From the NCBI GenBank assembly GCA_028703735.1, contig JAQVMI010000034.1:1-10760 (forward strand): a stretch of 10,760 nucleotides of DNA. The letters are read 5' to 3'. Made by a program: the position numbers and the translations under genes. The DNA is from Candidatus Cloacimonadota bacterium (GTDB taxonomy: Bacteria; Cloacimonadota; Cloacimonadia; Cloacimonadales; Cloacimonadaceae). Shown here piece after piece: positions 1 through 6,767 of the stretch; the first letter of the stretch is position 1; the number at the start of each line of letters is the position of its first letter. Under the pieces are notes generated by a model that was given only the letters and a program-made list of their open reading frames with translations, did no database searches and was not told where the DNA came from.

Positions 1-300
1 TGGAAACTTCACCGCATTCCCACAGAGAATTTTTTGAACAAACACAAAGATCATTGCCCCCGCCTGATTATTCAATACGCCACAGAAAAAATGGATCCGG
101 ATAAAAAAGCACATTTTGCCAAAACAAAAGTGCCCAACTCTCAAAATAGATTTAACAAAAAGAATAAGGATAGACACCAGCAACATACTGGAGCAGATCC
201 CGTTAGAAAGGTTACCAAGAACGACACAGCACCTCGAAAAAAGGTGGAAACGCATACTCCTAAACCAAAAGCATTAAAACCAAACAGGATAAAGCCATGA
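1..300 (+). CDS. 3' end of an unidentified gene with a basic C-terminal tail (5' partial)
   Basis: The frame is open from the first base and ends with TGA at 298-300, so this is most likely the last 99 codons of a gene that begins upstream. A TTG at 34 is possible as a start, but nothing suggests it is used. The visible protein begins with a mixed segment (about residues 1-45, including RLIIQYATEKMDPD) that could be the end of a folded domain. After that it is dominated by Lys, Arg, Asn, Pro and Thr, the pattern of a disordered, strongly basic tail that might contact nucleic acid or membrane. I do not recognise the family. Its stop codon overlaps the ATG of the next gene as ATGA (297-300), so the two genes are probably translationally coupled. 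That the frame is coding rests on its openness and this overlap; the function is unknown. Confidence 0.6.
   Translation, partial: WKLHRIPTENFLNKHKDHCPRLIIQYATEKMDPDKKAHFAKTKVPNSQNRFNKKNKDRHQQHTGADPVRKVTKNDTAPRKKVETHTPKPKALKPNRIKP
286..289 (+). promoter_or_regulatory. Ribosome binding site of the C25 peptidase gene
   Basis: AGGA lies 7 nt before the ATG at 297, inside the end of the preceding gene. This supports ATG 297 as the start and fits the signal peptide that begins there. Confidence 0.6.
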
Positions 301-3026
301 AAACTACATTCCTAATCTTGATACTCCTGCTTCCCTTGTTCGTTATTGCCGAAAACATTAGTTTGGATATCCCCTTACCACAAGATGTTTCAAAGTTTGA
401 AACGGGAGATTTCGGTAGTCTGGGTTTGGGTACTATATCCAGCCCTGGCACTGCACAACTTCCGGTAAAAAGTATAAATGTTCTCCTGCCTCCCGGGGCA
501 GAGCTTGTTTCCTGGCAGATTACTCTCTCTGCGGCGATATCTGTTGCGGGGAAAGCTCCTAAGCGTAATTCCGCATTTTCCAATGGCGACAGAATACTAT
601 CCTCCGATATCAGAAAAGATAGTATTTCGCCTTATAGTTTCTTAGGTTTACGTAAATGGGGAGATCTGAACTATGCTGCATTTTATGTATTACCTGCCAC
701 CTGGAATGGTGAAGCATGGCAAATTAGCAGTTCTTGCCAAGTTAGTGTGGATTATAGCGTAGTAAGCACCAGCTCAAACCGGATTCCACCTACCTTTATG
801 GAACATAGTTTTTTTGCCAATCCGCAAGATATGGATCGCTGGTATGCAAGATCATCAGATAGAAATTATGATGTTTTGGTAATTTCTACTCCTGCGCTTT
901 ATGCTCAGCTTGCTACCTGGGTATCCTTTAGAGAATCCCAAGGTTTAGTTGTAACATTTACAGATATTGCCACAGCTTTAAGCACCGGTATTGGTGGCAC
1001 CGAAGAAGCTAAGCTACGCAGCTACTTACGAAATGAGTATCTTGGTAATTCTTTTAGTTACCTGTTATTGGTAGGTGATTATAACACCGTTCCCACTGCT
1101 TTCCTAACCCCCGAGCCAGATGGTTTCGAAACGGTTCCCTCAGATTTCTTCTTTAGCGATCTTAGCAGCAATTGGGATAGCGATAATGATGGCAAATTGG
1201 GAGAATACTCCACAGGTTTTATGAATCAGGATTACGAAGTGGATTTTACTCCTGAAGTTTTTGTGGGTAGAATTTCCACCAATAGTAGCTCTCAAGTGGC
1301 AAACATTGCCAGCAGGATTGTGGCTTTTGAACAGAGCAGCGCAGCCTGGAAAAACAAGAACCTGTTTCCAGCAGCATATTCAAACTATAATGGTGAGCCC
1401 GAACCACTAATGCCAGCCACCGATAGTGCCACTTATTCAGAATTTTGCATAAACACTATACTACAAGATCAGCCCAATACAACCCTTTACGAGCAGTTAG
1501 GGGTGGTTCCATCCTATCCCAGCAATTATCCTCTTAGCTACGAAGCATTGCAGCAATTACTTAACACAGAAAGCTGGGGATTCGTGAATTGGAGTGCTCA
1601 TGGCAGTTCTTCTTCCTCAGCTCGCAAAATCTGGATACAAGATTACGATCTGGATAATATACCCGATAGCGAGGAGATGACCTGGATGAATTTGGTTAAC
1701 CGCCAATCATTTGATAATCTTACCAATACAGATGGCACAGTGATATTTGCTGCCTCCTGCTATAATGGGATGATAGATTCTGATAATGCCAGCTTGGCAG
1801 AATATGCGTTAATCAAAAAGGCTGTGGGGGTAATTGGAGCTACGAGAACAGGTTGGTATAAAGTTGGATGGTTGAATCCTGGTTGGGGCGGGCTTTCCTC
1901 TTACAATTATCATTTTGTGGAAAACTATCGCCAAAACAAAACCAGCCTCGGAGCAGCACATGCTTATACCAATCTCTTGCATAGCCAGTTTTATATGTTT
2001 GGAGATCCAATTGATGCCGGAGGCATAATTTATCCTGAACTGCAAAATATTTATACTTATCTGCTCTATGGCGATCCCTTGGTGGGCTACACACCGGATG
2101 CTAACCTGCCCAATGGAGAGATATTGGTTTGGGAACCTAATGGCAATAGTGGTTTACCTGTGGTTAATGCGCTAAGACAATCTACCGGCATGAATGTGAT
2201 TTACTCCGACAAATTGATTACTGACTATAACTATCTTAGTAATTTTGAGGCTGTGTTCTGTCTGTTTGGGCAAAGTGATGCCAGCTTTCCCACTCCCCAA
2301 TCCTTCGAGTACGGATATCTAAATAGTTACCTTGCAGGAGGGGGGAAACTGTATCTGGAACCCTGGATTGCGCAGGATCCCACAGACGATTTTTGGACAA
2401 AATTTGGCACAAATGCCCCTTATCCTGGTGTTGCGCACATAGAAAGTATCGTTCACCCCGTAAGCGAAAATATCTGGCAATATGCATATCCTGATAATTC
2501 GGTTAGTATTCTGGAACCCAATTCTGCCAATGCTCATACTATCTTTATCGCCCCTGGTAATGAATTGACCGATTCCAATGTGGCAATCTGGAATACAAAC
2601 GGGAACTATCGCACTGTAACCGCCTCCTTTAATCTTTGTGGAGTGCTTGGTGAGGACAATAACCTTACAGATATGATCAGAATTATTTGTGACACCTTAA
2701 ATGTAAACACCCTAAACCCTGTAAGTAATCAAGATCCAGAATCAACCCCAGCCATGAATATATTTAGCATTTATCCCAATCCCGGCAAGGGTTTCGCAAA
2801 TATCCAAATCAGCCTAAGCAAAAATGAACCGGTAGAAATTGAAGTTTACAACATGAGAGGACAAAAGGTAAAAACCCTTATACAATCAATTATGAGCAAG
2901 GGAGAACACCAAATTCTATGGGATGGCAAGGATGAAGGAAACAGGAAATGCAGCAGTGGAGTGTACTTTATGAAGCTACGCACTGGATCTGAGCTACAAT
3001 GCAAAAAGCTTCTGTTGCTGCAATGA
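297..3026 (+). CDS. Secreted gingipain-type cysteine peptidase (family C25) with type IX secretion-style C-terminal tail
   Basis: This is a 909-aa secreted protein. Residues 1-18 form a signal peptide (MKTTFLILILLLPLFVIA). The middle carries C25 hallmarks: the aspartate-rich loop D294-S-D-N-D-G-K after SDFFFSDL, probably calcium binding; the FVGRI motif; a catalytic His in NWSAHGSS (H435); and a catalytic Cys in FAASCYNG (C488). This is the His-Cys dyad order of gingipains. A segment of roughly 200-250 residues follows with no family I can name. The last about 84 residues, starting at YPNP (826-829), form a FlgD-like/Por-secretion tail (EVYNMRGQKV, GVYFMKL) that in Bacteroidota directs export through the type IX system and surface attachment. 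By analogy it is an extracellular protease, perhaps for protein-derived nutrients. The C25 assignment is firm, while substrate specificity is unknown. The gene ends with tandem stops TGA TAA. Its start overlaps the upstream stop, and the gene is probably the last of that operon. Confidence 0.92.
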   Translation: MKTTFLILILLLPLFVIAENISLDIPLPQDVSKFETGDFGSLGLGTISSPGTAQLPVKSINVLLPPGAELVSWQITLSAAISVAGKAPKRNSAFSNGDRILSSDIRKDSISPYSFLGLRKWGDLNYAAFYVLPATWNGEAWQISSSCQVSVDYSVVSTSSNRIPPTFMEHSFFANPQDMDRWYARSSDRNYDVLVISTPALYAQLATWVSFRESQGLVVTFTDIATALSTGIGGTEEAKLRSYLRNEYLGNSFSYLLLVGDYNTVPTAFLTPEPDGFETVPSDFFFSDLSSNWDSDNDGKLGEYSTGFMNQDYEVDFTPEVFVGRISTNSSSQVANIASRIVAFEQSSAAWKNKNLFPAAYSNYNGEPEPLMPATDSATYSEFCINTILQDQPNTTLYEQLGVVPSYPSNYPLSYEALQQLLNTESWGFVNWSAHGSSSSSARKIWIQDYDLDNIPDSEEMTWMNLVNRQSFDNLTNTDGTVIFAASCYNGMIDSDNASLAEYALIKKAVGVIGATRTGWYKVGWLNPGWGGLSSYNYHFVENYRQNKTSLGAAHAYTNLLHSQFYMFGDPIDAGGIIYPELQNIYTYLLYGDPLVGYTPDANLPNGEILVWEPNGNSGLPVVNALRQSTGMNVIYSDKLITDYNYLSNFEAVFCLFGQSDASFPTPQSFEYGYLNSYLAGGGKLYLEPWIAQDPTDDFWTKFGTNAPYPGVAHIESIVHPVSENIWQYAYPDNSVSILEPNSANAHTIFIAPGNELTDSNVAIWNTNGNYRTVTASFNLCGVLGEDNNLTDMIRIICDTLNVNTLNPVSNQDPESTPAMNIFSIYPNPGKGFANIQISLSKNEPVEIEVYNMRGQKVKTLIQSIMSKGEHQILWDGKDEGNRKCSSGVYFMKLRTGSELQCKKLLLLQ

Positions 3027-3040
3027 TAAGCAGATTGTGC

Positions 3041-3069
3041 TTGACAACCAAGGTTTTAGCGGCTATCCT
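3041..3069 (+). promoter_or_regulatory. Sigma-70-like promoter before the aminolipid acyltransferase pair
   Basis: A perfect -35 hexamer TTGACA (3041-3046) is followed after exactly 17 nt by TATCCT (3064-3069), which matches 4 of 6 bases of TATAAT. It lies in the only gap between the C25 gene and the acyltransferase genes, about 35 nt before the predicted start codon. This implies that the lipid genes are transcribed separately from the peptidase. FCB bacteria can use other -10/-35 sequences, so this is a prediction. Confidence 0.5.
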
Positions 3070-3095
3070 GTTTTTAAGGAACCACTAATTGTCTT

Positions 3096-3101
3096 GGGGA
3101 G
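3096..3101 (+). promoter_or_regulatory. Ribosome binding site deciding the start of the N-acyltransferase gene
   Basis: GGGGAG is followed by two tandem ATGs at 3104 and 3107. Spacing is 2 nt to the first and 5 nt to the second, so 3107 is preferred. The upstream in-frame TTG at 3089 precedes the site and cannot use it. Confidence 0.6.
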
Positions 3102-3106
3102 AAATG

Positions 3107-3952
3107 ATGCCGGAAAAAAAGCAACTAAAATTCATCATTAGTGCTTTGAACTTAATGAAGGTTAACCGATACAAGAACTATAAAGCCAATATTGTTATCA
3201 ATATTGAGCGCAAGAACTTCATTGTAAAAACTGCTGATAGTTCTGAGGAACTGCTGGAAGCATTACGCCTGCGGCATGACGTATTTATCACCGAATTGCT
3301 AAAAAGAAAGAAAAAATCTGGCATTGATAAGGATAGATTTGATAAAGCCTGTGACCACTTGATTATAATAGACAAAAGATGCAATAAGATTATCGGAACT
3401 TATCGTTTGCAATCCTCTCTTTATACCAGAAAATGGTACACTGCCACAGAGTTTCACATGAGGCAGATTAAGCGTTTGCCAGGTAATAAACTGGAGCTTG
3501 GCAGAGCTTGTGTTCATCCCGATTTTCGAAATGGAGTAACCATATCTTTACTTTGGGAAGGCATCAGAGCCTACATAACTGCCAGTGAAAGCAGTTACCT
3601 GTTCGGATGTTCCAGCATTAAAACTATGGACAAAGAAGAAATTAGACTTATATACTACTACCTTAAGCAAAATGGACACATTTCTGATGATCACCGTGTA
3701 CGCCCTAAAGGTAAGTTTAAGGTACCGGGATTAAAAAAACATGTGAAAAGACAACCTATCCAAATAGAGAATATCGAGCATAATTTGATGAGAGACAAAA
3801 TACCTCCTTTACTAAACTCTTATCTTAGAGTGGGTGCTAAAGTTTGCGGAATTCCTGCTATGGATAAAGGCTTCAAATGTATAGATTTTTTAACTTTGAT
3901 GAACGTTGCGGATCTTGCCGAAGCACGTAAGCGCAAAGATGATACTGAGTAA
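3107..3952 (+). CDS. OlsB/GlsB-family acyl-ACP:amino acid N-acyltransferase
   Basis: The 281-aa protein belongs to the Acetyltransf_5/OlsB (hemolysin-like) branch of the GNAT fold. Known members transfer a 3-hydroxyacyl chain from acyl-ACP to the amino group of ornithine (OlsB) or glycine (GlsB), the first step of aminolipid synthesis at the inner membrane. Family motifs appear in order: RLRHDVF (54-60), CDHLIII (82-88), IIGTYRL (95-101), ELGRACVHPDFRNG (130-143), LFGCSSI (165-171), and the C-terminal block PPLLNSYLRVGAKVCG (233-248) leading to DFLTLM (260-265). The first about 35 residues are basic and look like an extension. The start at 3107 is chosen from the GGGGAG site. The next gene, a PlsC-type O-acyltransferase, overlaps by 14 nt, so the two very probably act in sequence on one lipid. 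Whether the head group is ornithine, glycine or another amino acid cannot be read from the sequence. Confidence 0.85.
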   Translation: MPEKKQLKFIISALNLMKVNRYKNYKANIVINIERKNFIVKTADSSEELLEALRLRHDVFITELLKRKKKSGIDKDRFDKACDHLIIIDKRCNKIIGTYRLQSSLYTRKWYTATEFHMRQIKRLPGNKLELGRACVHPDFRNGVTISLLWEGIRAYITASESSYLFGCSSIKTMDKEEIRLIYYYLKQNGHISDDHRVRPKGKFKVPGLKKHVKRQPIQIENIEHNLMRDKIPPLLNSYLRVGAKVCGIPAMDKGFKCIDFLTLMNVADLAEARKRKDDTE

Positions 3953-4763
3953 ACTATTTACCCTCTTACGCAAAACATGGCACTTCTTCTGGCATCTTAG
4001 CTTGGTGGCAGATTTCTTTTTGCATGCACTGTTTATTCGCTTGCTGAATCACAATCCCATAATATTACGTCAGAAGCAGGTACATAATACAAACAGGATT
4101 AGCAAGAAATTCCTGAAAGCTTTCGGAATAACGCTAAAAATAAACCATCCGGAACGGCTGAAACAGCTAAGCGGACAAAGCTATCTGGCAGTGGCAAATC
4201 ACGTTTCCTACACCGATATTATTCTGCTTTCCTCCATAGAAAACTATGCCTTTATAACTTCAGTAGAGATGGGGAATAATCCCTTTTTAGGCAACATAAC
4301 CAGAGAAGGGGGCTGCCTTTTTACCGATAGGAAAAAGTTTGTTTCCCTACCCAAGGAAATTGAAAAATTCGCCGACACCATAAAACAAGGATTTAAAGTT
4401 ATGCTTTTTCCAGAGGGAACCAGTACTAACGGAGAGACTGTAAAAGAATTTCGCAAATCTTTGTTTCAAGTAGCAATTCTGGCAGATTGCCCGGTGCTGC
4501 CCTTCTGTGTGAAATATCTTAGCCTGGATGGCAAAATTATCGATTCAGCTAACCGTGATATCTTATGCTGGTACGGAGATATGGATTTTGCTCCACATTT
4601 CATGAAGCTCTTAGGACACACCATAGAGGTTGAAATCGATGTGTTAGAGCCAGTATATGCCCCGCACAAAATAGTGCGCCAGGAGCTATCAAACGGCGTT
4701 TATTCGCAAATTATGGATTGCTATCATAAAAATCAGCCTACACTGAAGCATCTTTCATCTTAG
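3939..4763 (+). CDS. PlsC/LPLAT-family O-acyltransferase, probably the second step of aminolipid synthesis
   Basis: The 274-aa membrane-associated acyltransferase starts with an amphipathic to hydrophobic segment (about residues 1-35, rich in Phe, Trp, Leu and His) likely to sit at the membrane. It then shows the LPLAT blocks: the catalytic HX4D as NHVSYTD (H88, D93), GGCLFTDR as block II, and FPEGTST (157-163) as block III for phosphate or carboxylate binding. The start ATG at 3939 overlaps the upstream stop by 14 nt; an in-frame TTG at 3906 would give an 11-residue longer protein but lies deeper in the preceding gene and has no clear ribosome site. Taken alone the family would suggest lysophosphatidic acid acyltransferase. 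The overlap with an OlsB/GlsB-type gene makes an OlsA/GlsA-like role, acylating the hydroxyl of a lyso-aminolipid, more likely. A dual role is possible, as reported for some OlsA-type enzymes. Confidence 0.85.
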   Translation: MILSKLFTLLRKTWHFFWHLSLVADFFLHALFIRLLNHNPIILRQKQVHNTNRISKKFLKAFGITLKINHPERLKQLSGQSYLAVANHVSYTDIILLSSIENYAFITSVEMGNNPFLGNITREGGCLFTDRKKFVSLPKEIEKFADTIKQGFKVMLFPEGTSTNGETVKEFRKSLFQVAILADCPVLPFCVKYLSLDGKIIDSANRDILCWYGDMDFAPHFMKLLGHTIEVEIDVLEPVYAPHKIVRQELSNGVYSQIMDCYHKNQPTLKHLSS

Positions 4764-4794
4764 CCTATTGTAAGCACATATTTCTACAATAGGC
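4763..4794 (+). terminator. Perfect 10-bp inverted repeat after the acyltransferase pair (possible terminator or 3' hairpin)
   Basis: GCCTATTGTA (4763-4772) and its exact reverse complement TACAATAGGC (4785-4794) flank a 12-nt loop. The left arm begins on the last base of the stop codon. No run of T follows, so it is not a canonical intrinsic terminator. It may act as a mRNA 3' end stabiliser, a U-tract-less terminator, or an operator for the next unit. Confidence 0.45.
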
Positions 4795-4821
4795 AATATA
4801 TATCACACTAATATCTTTAAC

Positions 4822-4826
4822 AGGAG
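4822..4826 (+). promoter_or_regulatory. Ribosome binding site of the small membrane protein
   Basis: AGGAG is placed 5 nt before the ATG at 4832. It is one of the two clearest Shine-Dalgarno sequences in the window, and supports this short frame as a real gene. Confidence 0.7.
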
Positions 4827-4831
4827 AAAAC

Positions 4832-5026
4832 ATGAAGTCCAAAAACAACAACCGCCTGCAGCTTGGGAAAGTAAATTTCTTGCTACTTGCCCTTGCCGCA
4901 ATTTTGCTAATAGTGGGATATTTCATTATGTCACTAAACGAAATAGTAATCTCACCCATCCTATTAGCCATAGTTTATGTGATTATTATCCCCTTCGCTT
5001 TGCTATATCAACCTAAACAACAATAA
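4832..5026 (+). CDS. Small two-helix membrane protein (resembles DUF3098)
   Basis: The 64-aa protein has a short polar, basic N-terminus (MKSKNNNRLQLGK) and two hydrophobic helices, about residues 14-34 and 37-59, joined by a tight polar turn (SLNE), then a polar end PKQQ. The arrangement LGKxNFLLL...VGYFIMS resembles DUF3098-type inner-membrane proteins of Bacteroidota and relatives, whose function is not known, but this protein is short and the match is by eye. Both ends would face the same side, probably the cytoplasm given the basic N-terminus. It is preceded by a strong ribosome site and is followed after one base by the DUF58 gene, so the two are co-transcribed and may be functionally linked. 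Confidence 0.7.
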   Translation: MKSKNNNRLQLGKVNFLLLALAAILLIVGYFIMSLNEIVISPILLAIVYVIIIPFALLYQPKQQ

Positions 5027-5027
5027 C

Positions 5028-5906
5028 ATGCCTCTACTATCTGAAGAAGCTCTGGTTAGGCTTAATAAGTTCCAATTAACGGCAAAAAGCATCGTGGAAG
5101 GGTTTCTGGTTGGTTTGCACAAATCGCCATACCATGGATTTAGTGCAGAATTTTCGGATCATCGTCAATATAACCAGGGCGAGCCACTTAAAGATCTTGA
5201 TTGGAAGATATTGGCAAAAACTGAGCGTTATTATGTGAAGCGTTACGAAGAAGAAACTAATTTACGCAGCTACATCTTGCTGGATCATAGTAAATCTATG
5301 TTCTATGGTTCTGCGGCAAGCACCAAAATAGACTATGCTACCAGGCTTGCGGGTGCTTTAGCCTGGCTGATGATCTCGCAGAAAGATGCAGCAGGGCTGT
5401 ATACTTTCAATACTAAAATCACTGCAGCCTATCCACCGAAAGCAATTCGCAGCTATACAGCTCAGCTTTTTACAGCTTTACTAAATTTGGAAGCAGTATC
5501 AGAAACAGATATTTTAACTCCCCTCCACCAAATTGCAGAACTTATTAGAAAACGCAGCTTAGTTATTTTGATTAGCGACTTACTGGATGATCCTGAAAAG
5601 ATTATGGCAGCCCTTAAGCATTTTCGCACCAGAAATCACGAGGTATTAGTGTTTCACATAGTAGATGCGCAAGAGCAACTATTTGATTTTAAGAGAGAAA
5701 CACAATTTGTAGATAGTGAGACAGGAGAGAAAATTACGGTATCCCCCTGGCAAATCCGCAAGGAGTATCAAGAAAATTACAATTCCTTTTCGTTGCAGTT
5801 GAAACAAGAATGCCATAAGCATAGAATCGAATACACCGAGGTGAACACCTCTACACCCTTGGAAGACCTATTGCTAAAATACCTGATTCAAAGGAAAAGA
5901 GGTTAA
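5028..5906 (+). CDS. DUF58 family protein with intact MIDAS (von Willebrand A-like)
   Basis: The 292-aa soluble protein begins with the DUF58 signature FSDHRQYNQGEPLKDLDWK (42-60), followed by VKRYEEE (70-76). It continues as a vWA-like fold with a complete metal-ion-dependent adhesion site: D86-H-S88-K-S90 (DxSxS), a likely threonine at T160, and D184 in LISDLLDD. DUF58 proteins usually pair with a MoxR-type AAA+ ATPase and membrane vWA (Bat) proteins in systems thought to assist folding or metal insertion and cell-envelope stress. No moxR or bat gene is in this window. Its only partner here is the small membrane protein, one base upstream. There is no ribosome site before the ATG, which suggests translational coupling. 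The fumarase genes follow after 4 nt. The family call is firm; the cellular role is not known. Confidence 0.9.
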   Translation: MPLLSEEALVRLNKFQLTAKSIVEGFLVGLHKSPYHGFSAEFSDHRQYNQGEPLKDLDWKILAKTERYYVKRYEEETNLRSYILLDHSKSMFYGSAASTKIDYATRLAGALAWLMISQKDAAGLYTFNTKITAAYPPKAIRSYTAQLFTALLNLEAVSETDILTPLHQIAELIRKRSLVILISDLLDDPEKIMAALKHFRTRNHEVLVFHIVDAQEQLFDFKRETQFVDSETGEKITVSPWQIRKEYQENYNSFSLQLKQECHKHRIEYTEVNTSTPLEDLLLKYLIQRKRG

Positions 5907-5910
5907 GAGA

Positions 5911-6762
5911 ATGAAAGTAAGAGTGCTTGAATCTGCTTATATTGAACAAGAACTCTTTGCCGCTATTCAAAGCATAAGCTTCAACCCTGATCCGGACATC
6001 AAATTCTGCCTTCAAAAAGCCCTTGATAACGAAACATCACCTCTTGCCAAGGACATCCTGATGTGCATGCTACAGAATCTTAAAGCTGCTGCAACAGATA
6101 GAATCCCCTTATGCCAGGATACTGGTAGCTTGGTAGTGTTTGCAGATATTGGCTGCAAACTCCAAATCCTGGGAGATTCCCTTCCAATAATAGTAAACAA
6201 TGCCCTAAGAAGGGCTACATCTGAGCTGTACCTTAGAGCCTCGATGCTTAAAGACCCTTTGTTTTCGCGTATAAACACGGGTGATAACACACCTGCCTTT
6301 TTTCACTGTCGCATAAACCCGGGAGATTCGCTAAAGCTAAAAATAGCCCAAAAGGGTGGAGGTGCCGAAAACATGAGCCGTCTTAAAATGTTTACCCCTG
6401 CCGCCAGTGAAGCAGATATTATTGACTTTGTGGTGGAAACCGTTCTGCTTGCCGGAGCAAAAGCCTGCCCTCCTCTGGTAATTGGAGTTGGCATTGGGGG
6501 AAATTTTGAAACCTCTGCCATAATGGCGAAAGAAGCTTTGTTGCAGCCACTGCTAATGCATAATCAGGATTTAAACTATGCGAACTTGGAGGAGAAGATG
6601 TTAAAAGCAGTAAACAATACCGGCATAGGAGTTCAGGGTATGGGGGGTAATTATACAGCCTTTGCAGTCCACATTTTGGAACAGCCCTGCCACATTGCCT
6701 CATTACCCGTGGCGGTTAACCTTCAGTGCCACTCTCATCGTCATATTAGTATCGAGCTTTAA
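5911..6762 (+). CDS. Class I fumarate hydratase, alpha (Fe-S) subunit
   Basis: The 283-aa protein is the N-terminal half-equivalent of class I fumarases, which interconvert fumarate and L-malate using a catalytic, oxygen-sensitive 4Fe-4S cluster. All three cluster cysteines are visible: C68 in PLCQDTG, C186 in CPPLVIGVGIGGNFE and C273 in LQCHSHRH. Other family blocks are NTGDNTPAFFH, KGGGAENMS and NNTGIGVQGMGG. Length matches the two-subunit form found in anaerobes and archaea. A weak ribosome site AGAGG (5898-5902) lies 8 nt before the ATG. The beta subunit gene follows after 5 nt, so an alpha/beta enzyme is formed. L(+)-tartrate dehydratase TtdAB has the same architecture and cannot be excluded by eye, but there are no tartrate genes nearby. 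The role would be in the reductive or oxidative branch of the TCA cycle, in the cytoplasm. Confidence 0.9.
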   Translation: MKVRVLESAYIEQELFAAIQSISFNPDPDIKFCLQKALDNETSPLAKDILMCMLQNLKAAATDRIPLCQDTGSLVVFADIGCKLQILGDSLPIIVNNALRRATSELYLRASMLKDPLFSRINTGDNTPAFFHCRINPGDSLKLKIAQKGGGAENMSRLKMFTPAASEADIIDFVVETVLLAGAKACPPLVIGVGIGGNFETSAIMAKEALLQPLLMHNQDLNYANLEEKMLKAVNNTGIGVQGMGGNYTAFAVHILEQPCHIASLPVAVNLQCHSHRHISIEL

Positions 6763-6767
6763 CCACA

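Noticed and set aside
387..403. Palindrome GTTTCAAAGTTTGAAAC resembling parS half-sites
   Set aside because: The half-sites GTTTCA and TGAAAC are 3 nt further apart than in parS (5 nt between them instead of 2) and the centre lacks CG, so ParB would not be expected to bind. It lies in the peptidase coding sequence and may be chance.
260..583. Minus-strand frame of 107 codons over the peptidase start
   Set aside because: It lies opposite the signal peptide and N-terminus of a well-supported gene, has no family motifs and no ribosome site.
593..626. 9-bp inverted repeat AATACTATC/GATAGTATT inside the peptidase gene
   Set aside because: A repeat of this length and loop size (16 nt) is expected about once per window by chance and it is deep inside coding sequence.
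746..754. TGTGGATTA as a DnaA box
   Set aside because: One mismatch to the consensus, single, inside a coding region and without a cluster; no sign of oriC itself in this window.
1123..1132. GTTTCGAAAC palindrome
   Set aside because: Only 10 bp, with parS-like arms too close together; expected by chance.
3450..3465. AGTTTCACATGAGGCA as a degenerate parS
   Set aside because: Four mismatches, three in the right half and one at the left end; only one half-site is good.
5650..5665. TGTTTCAC half-site in the DUF58 gene
   Set aside because: The left half is perfect but the right half has five mismatches.
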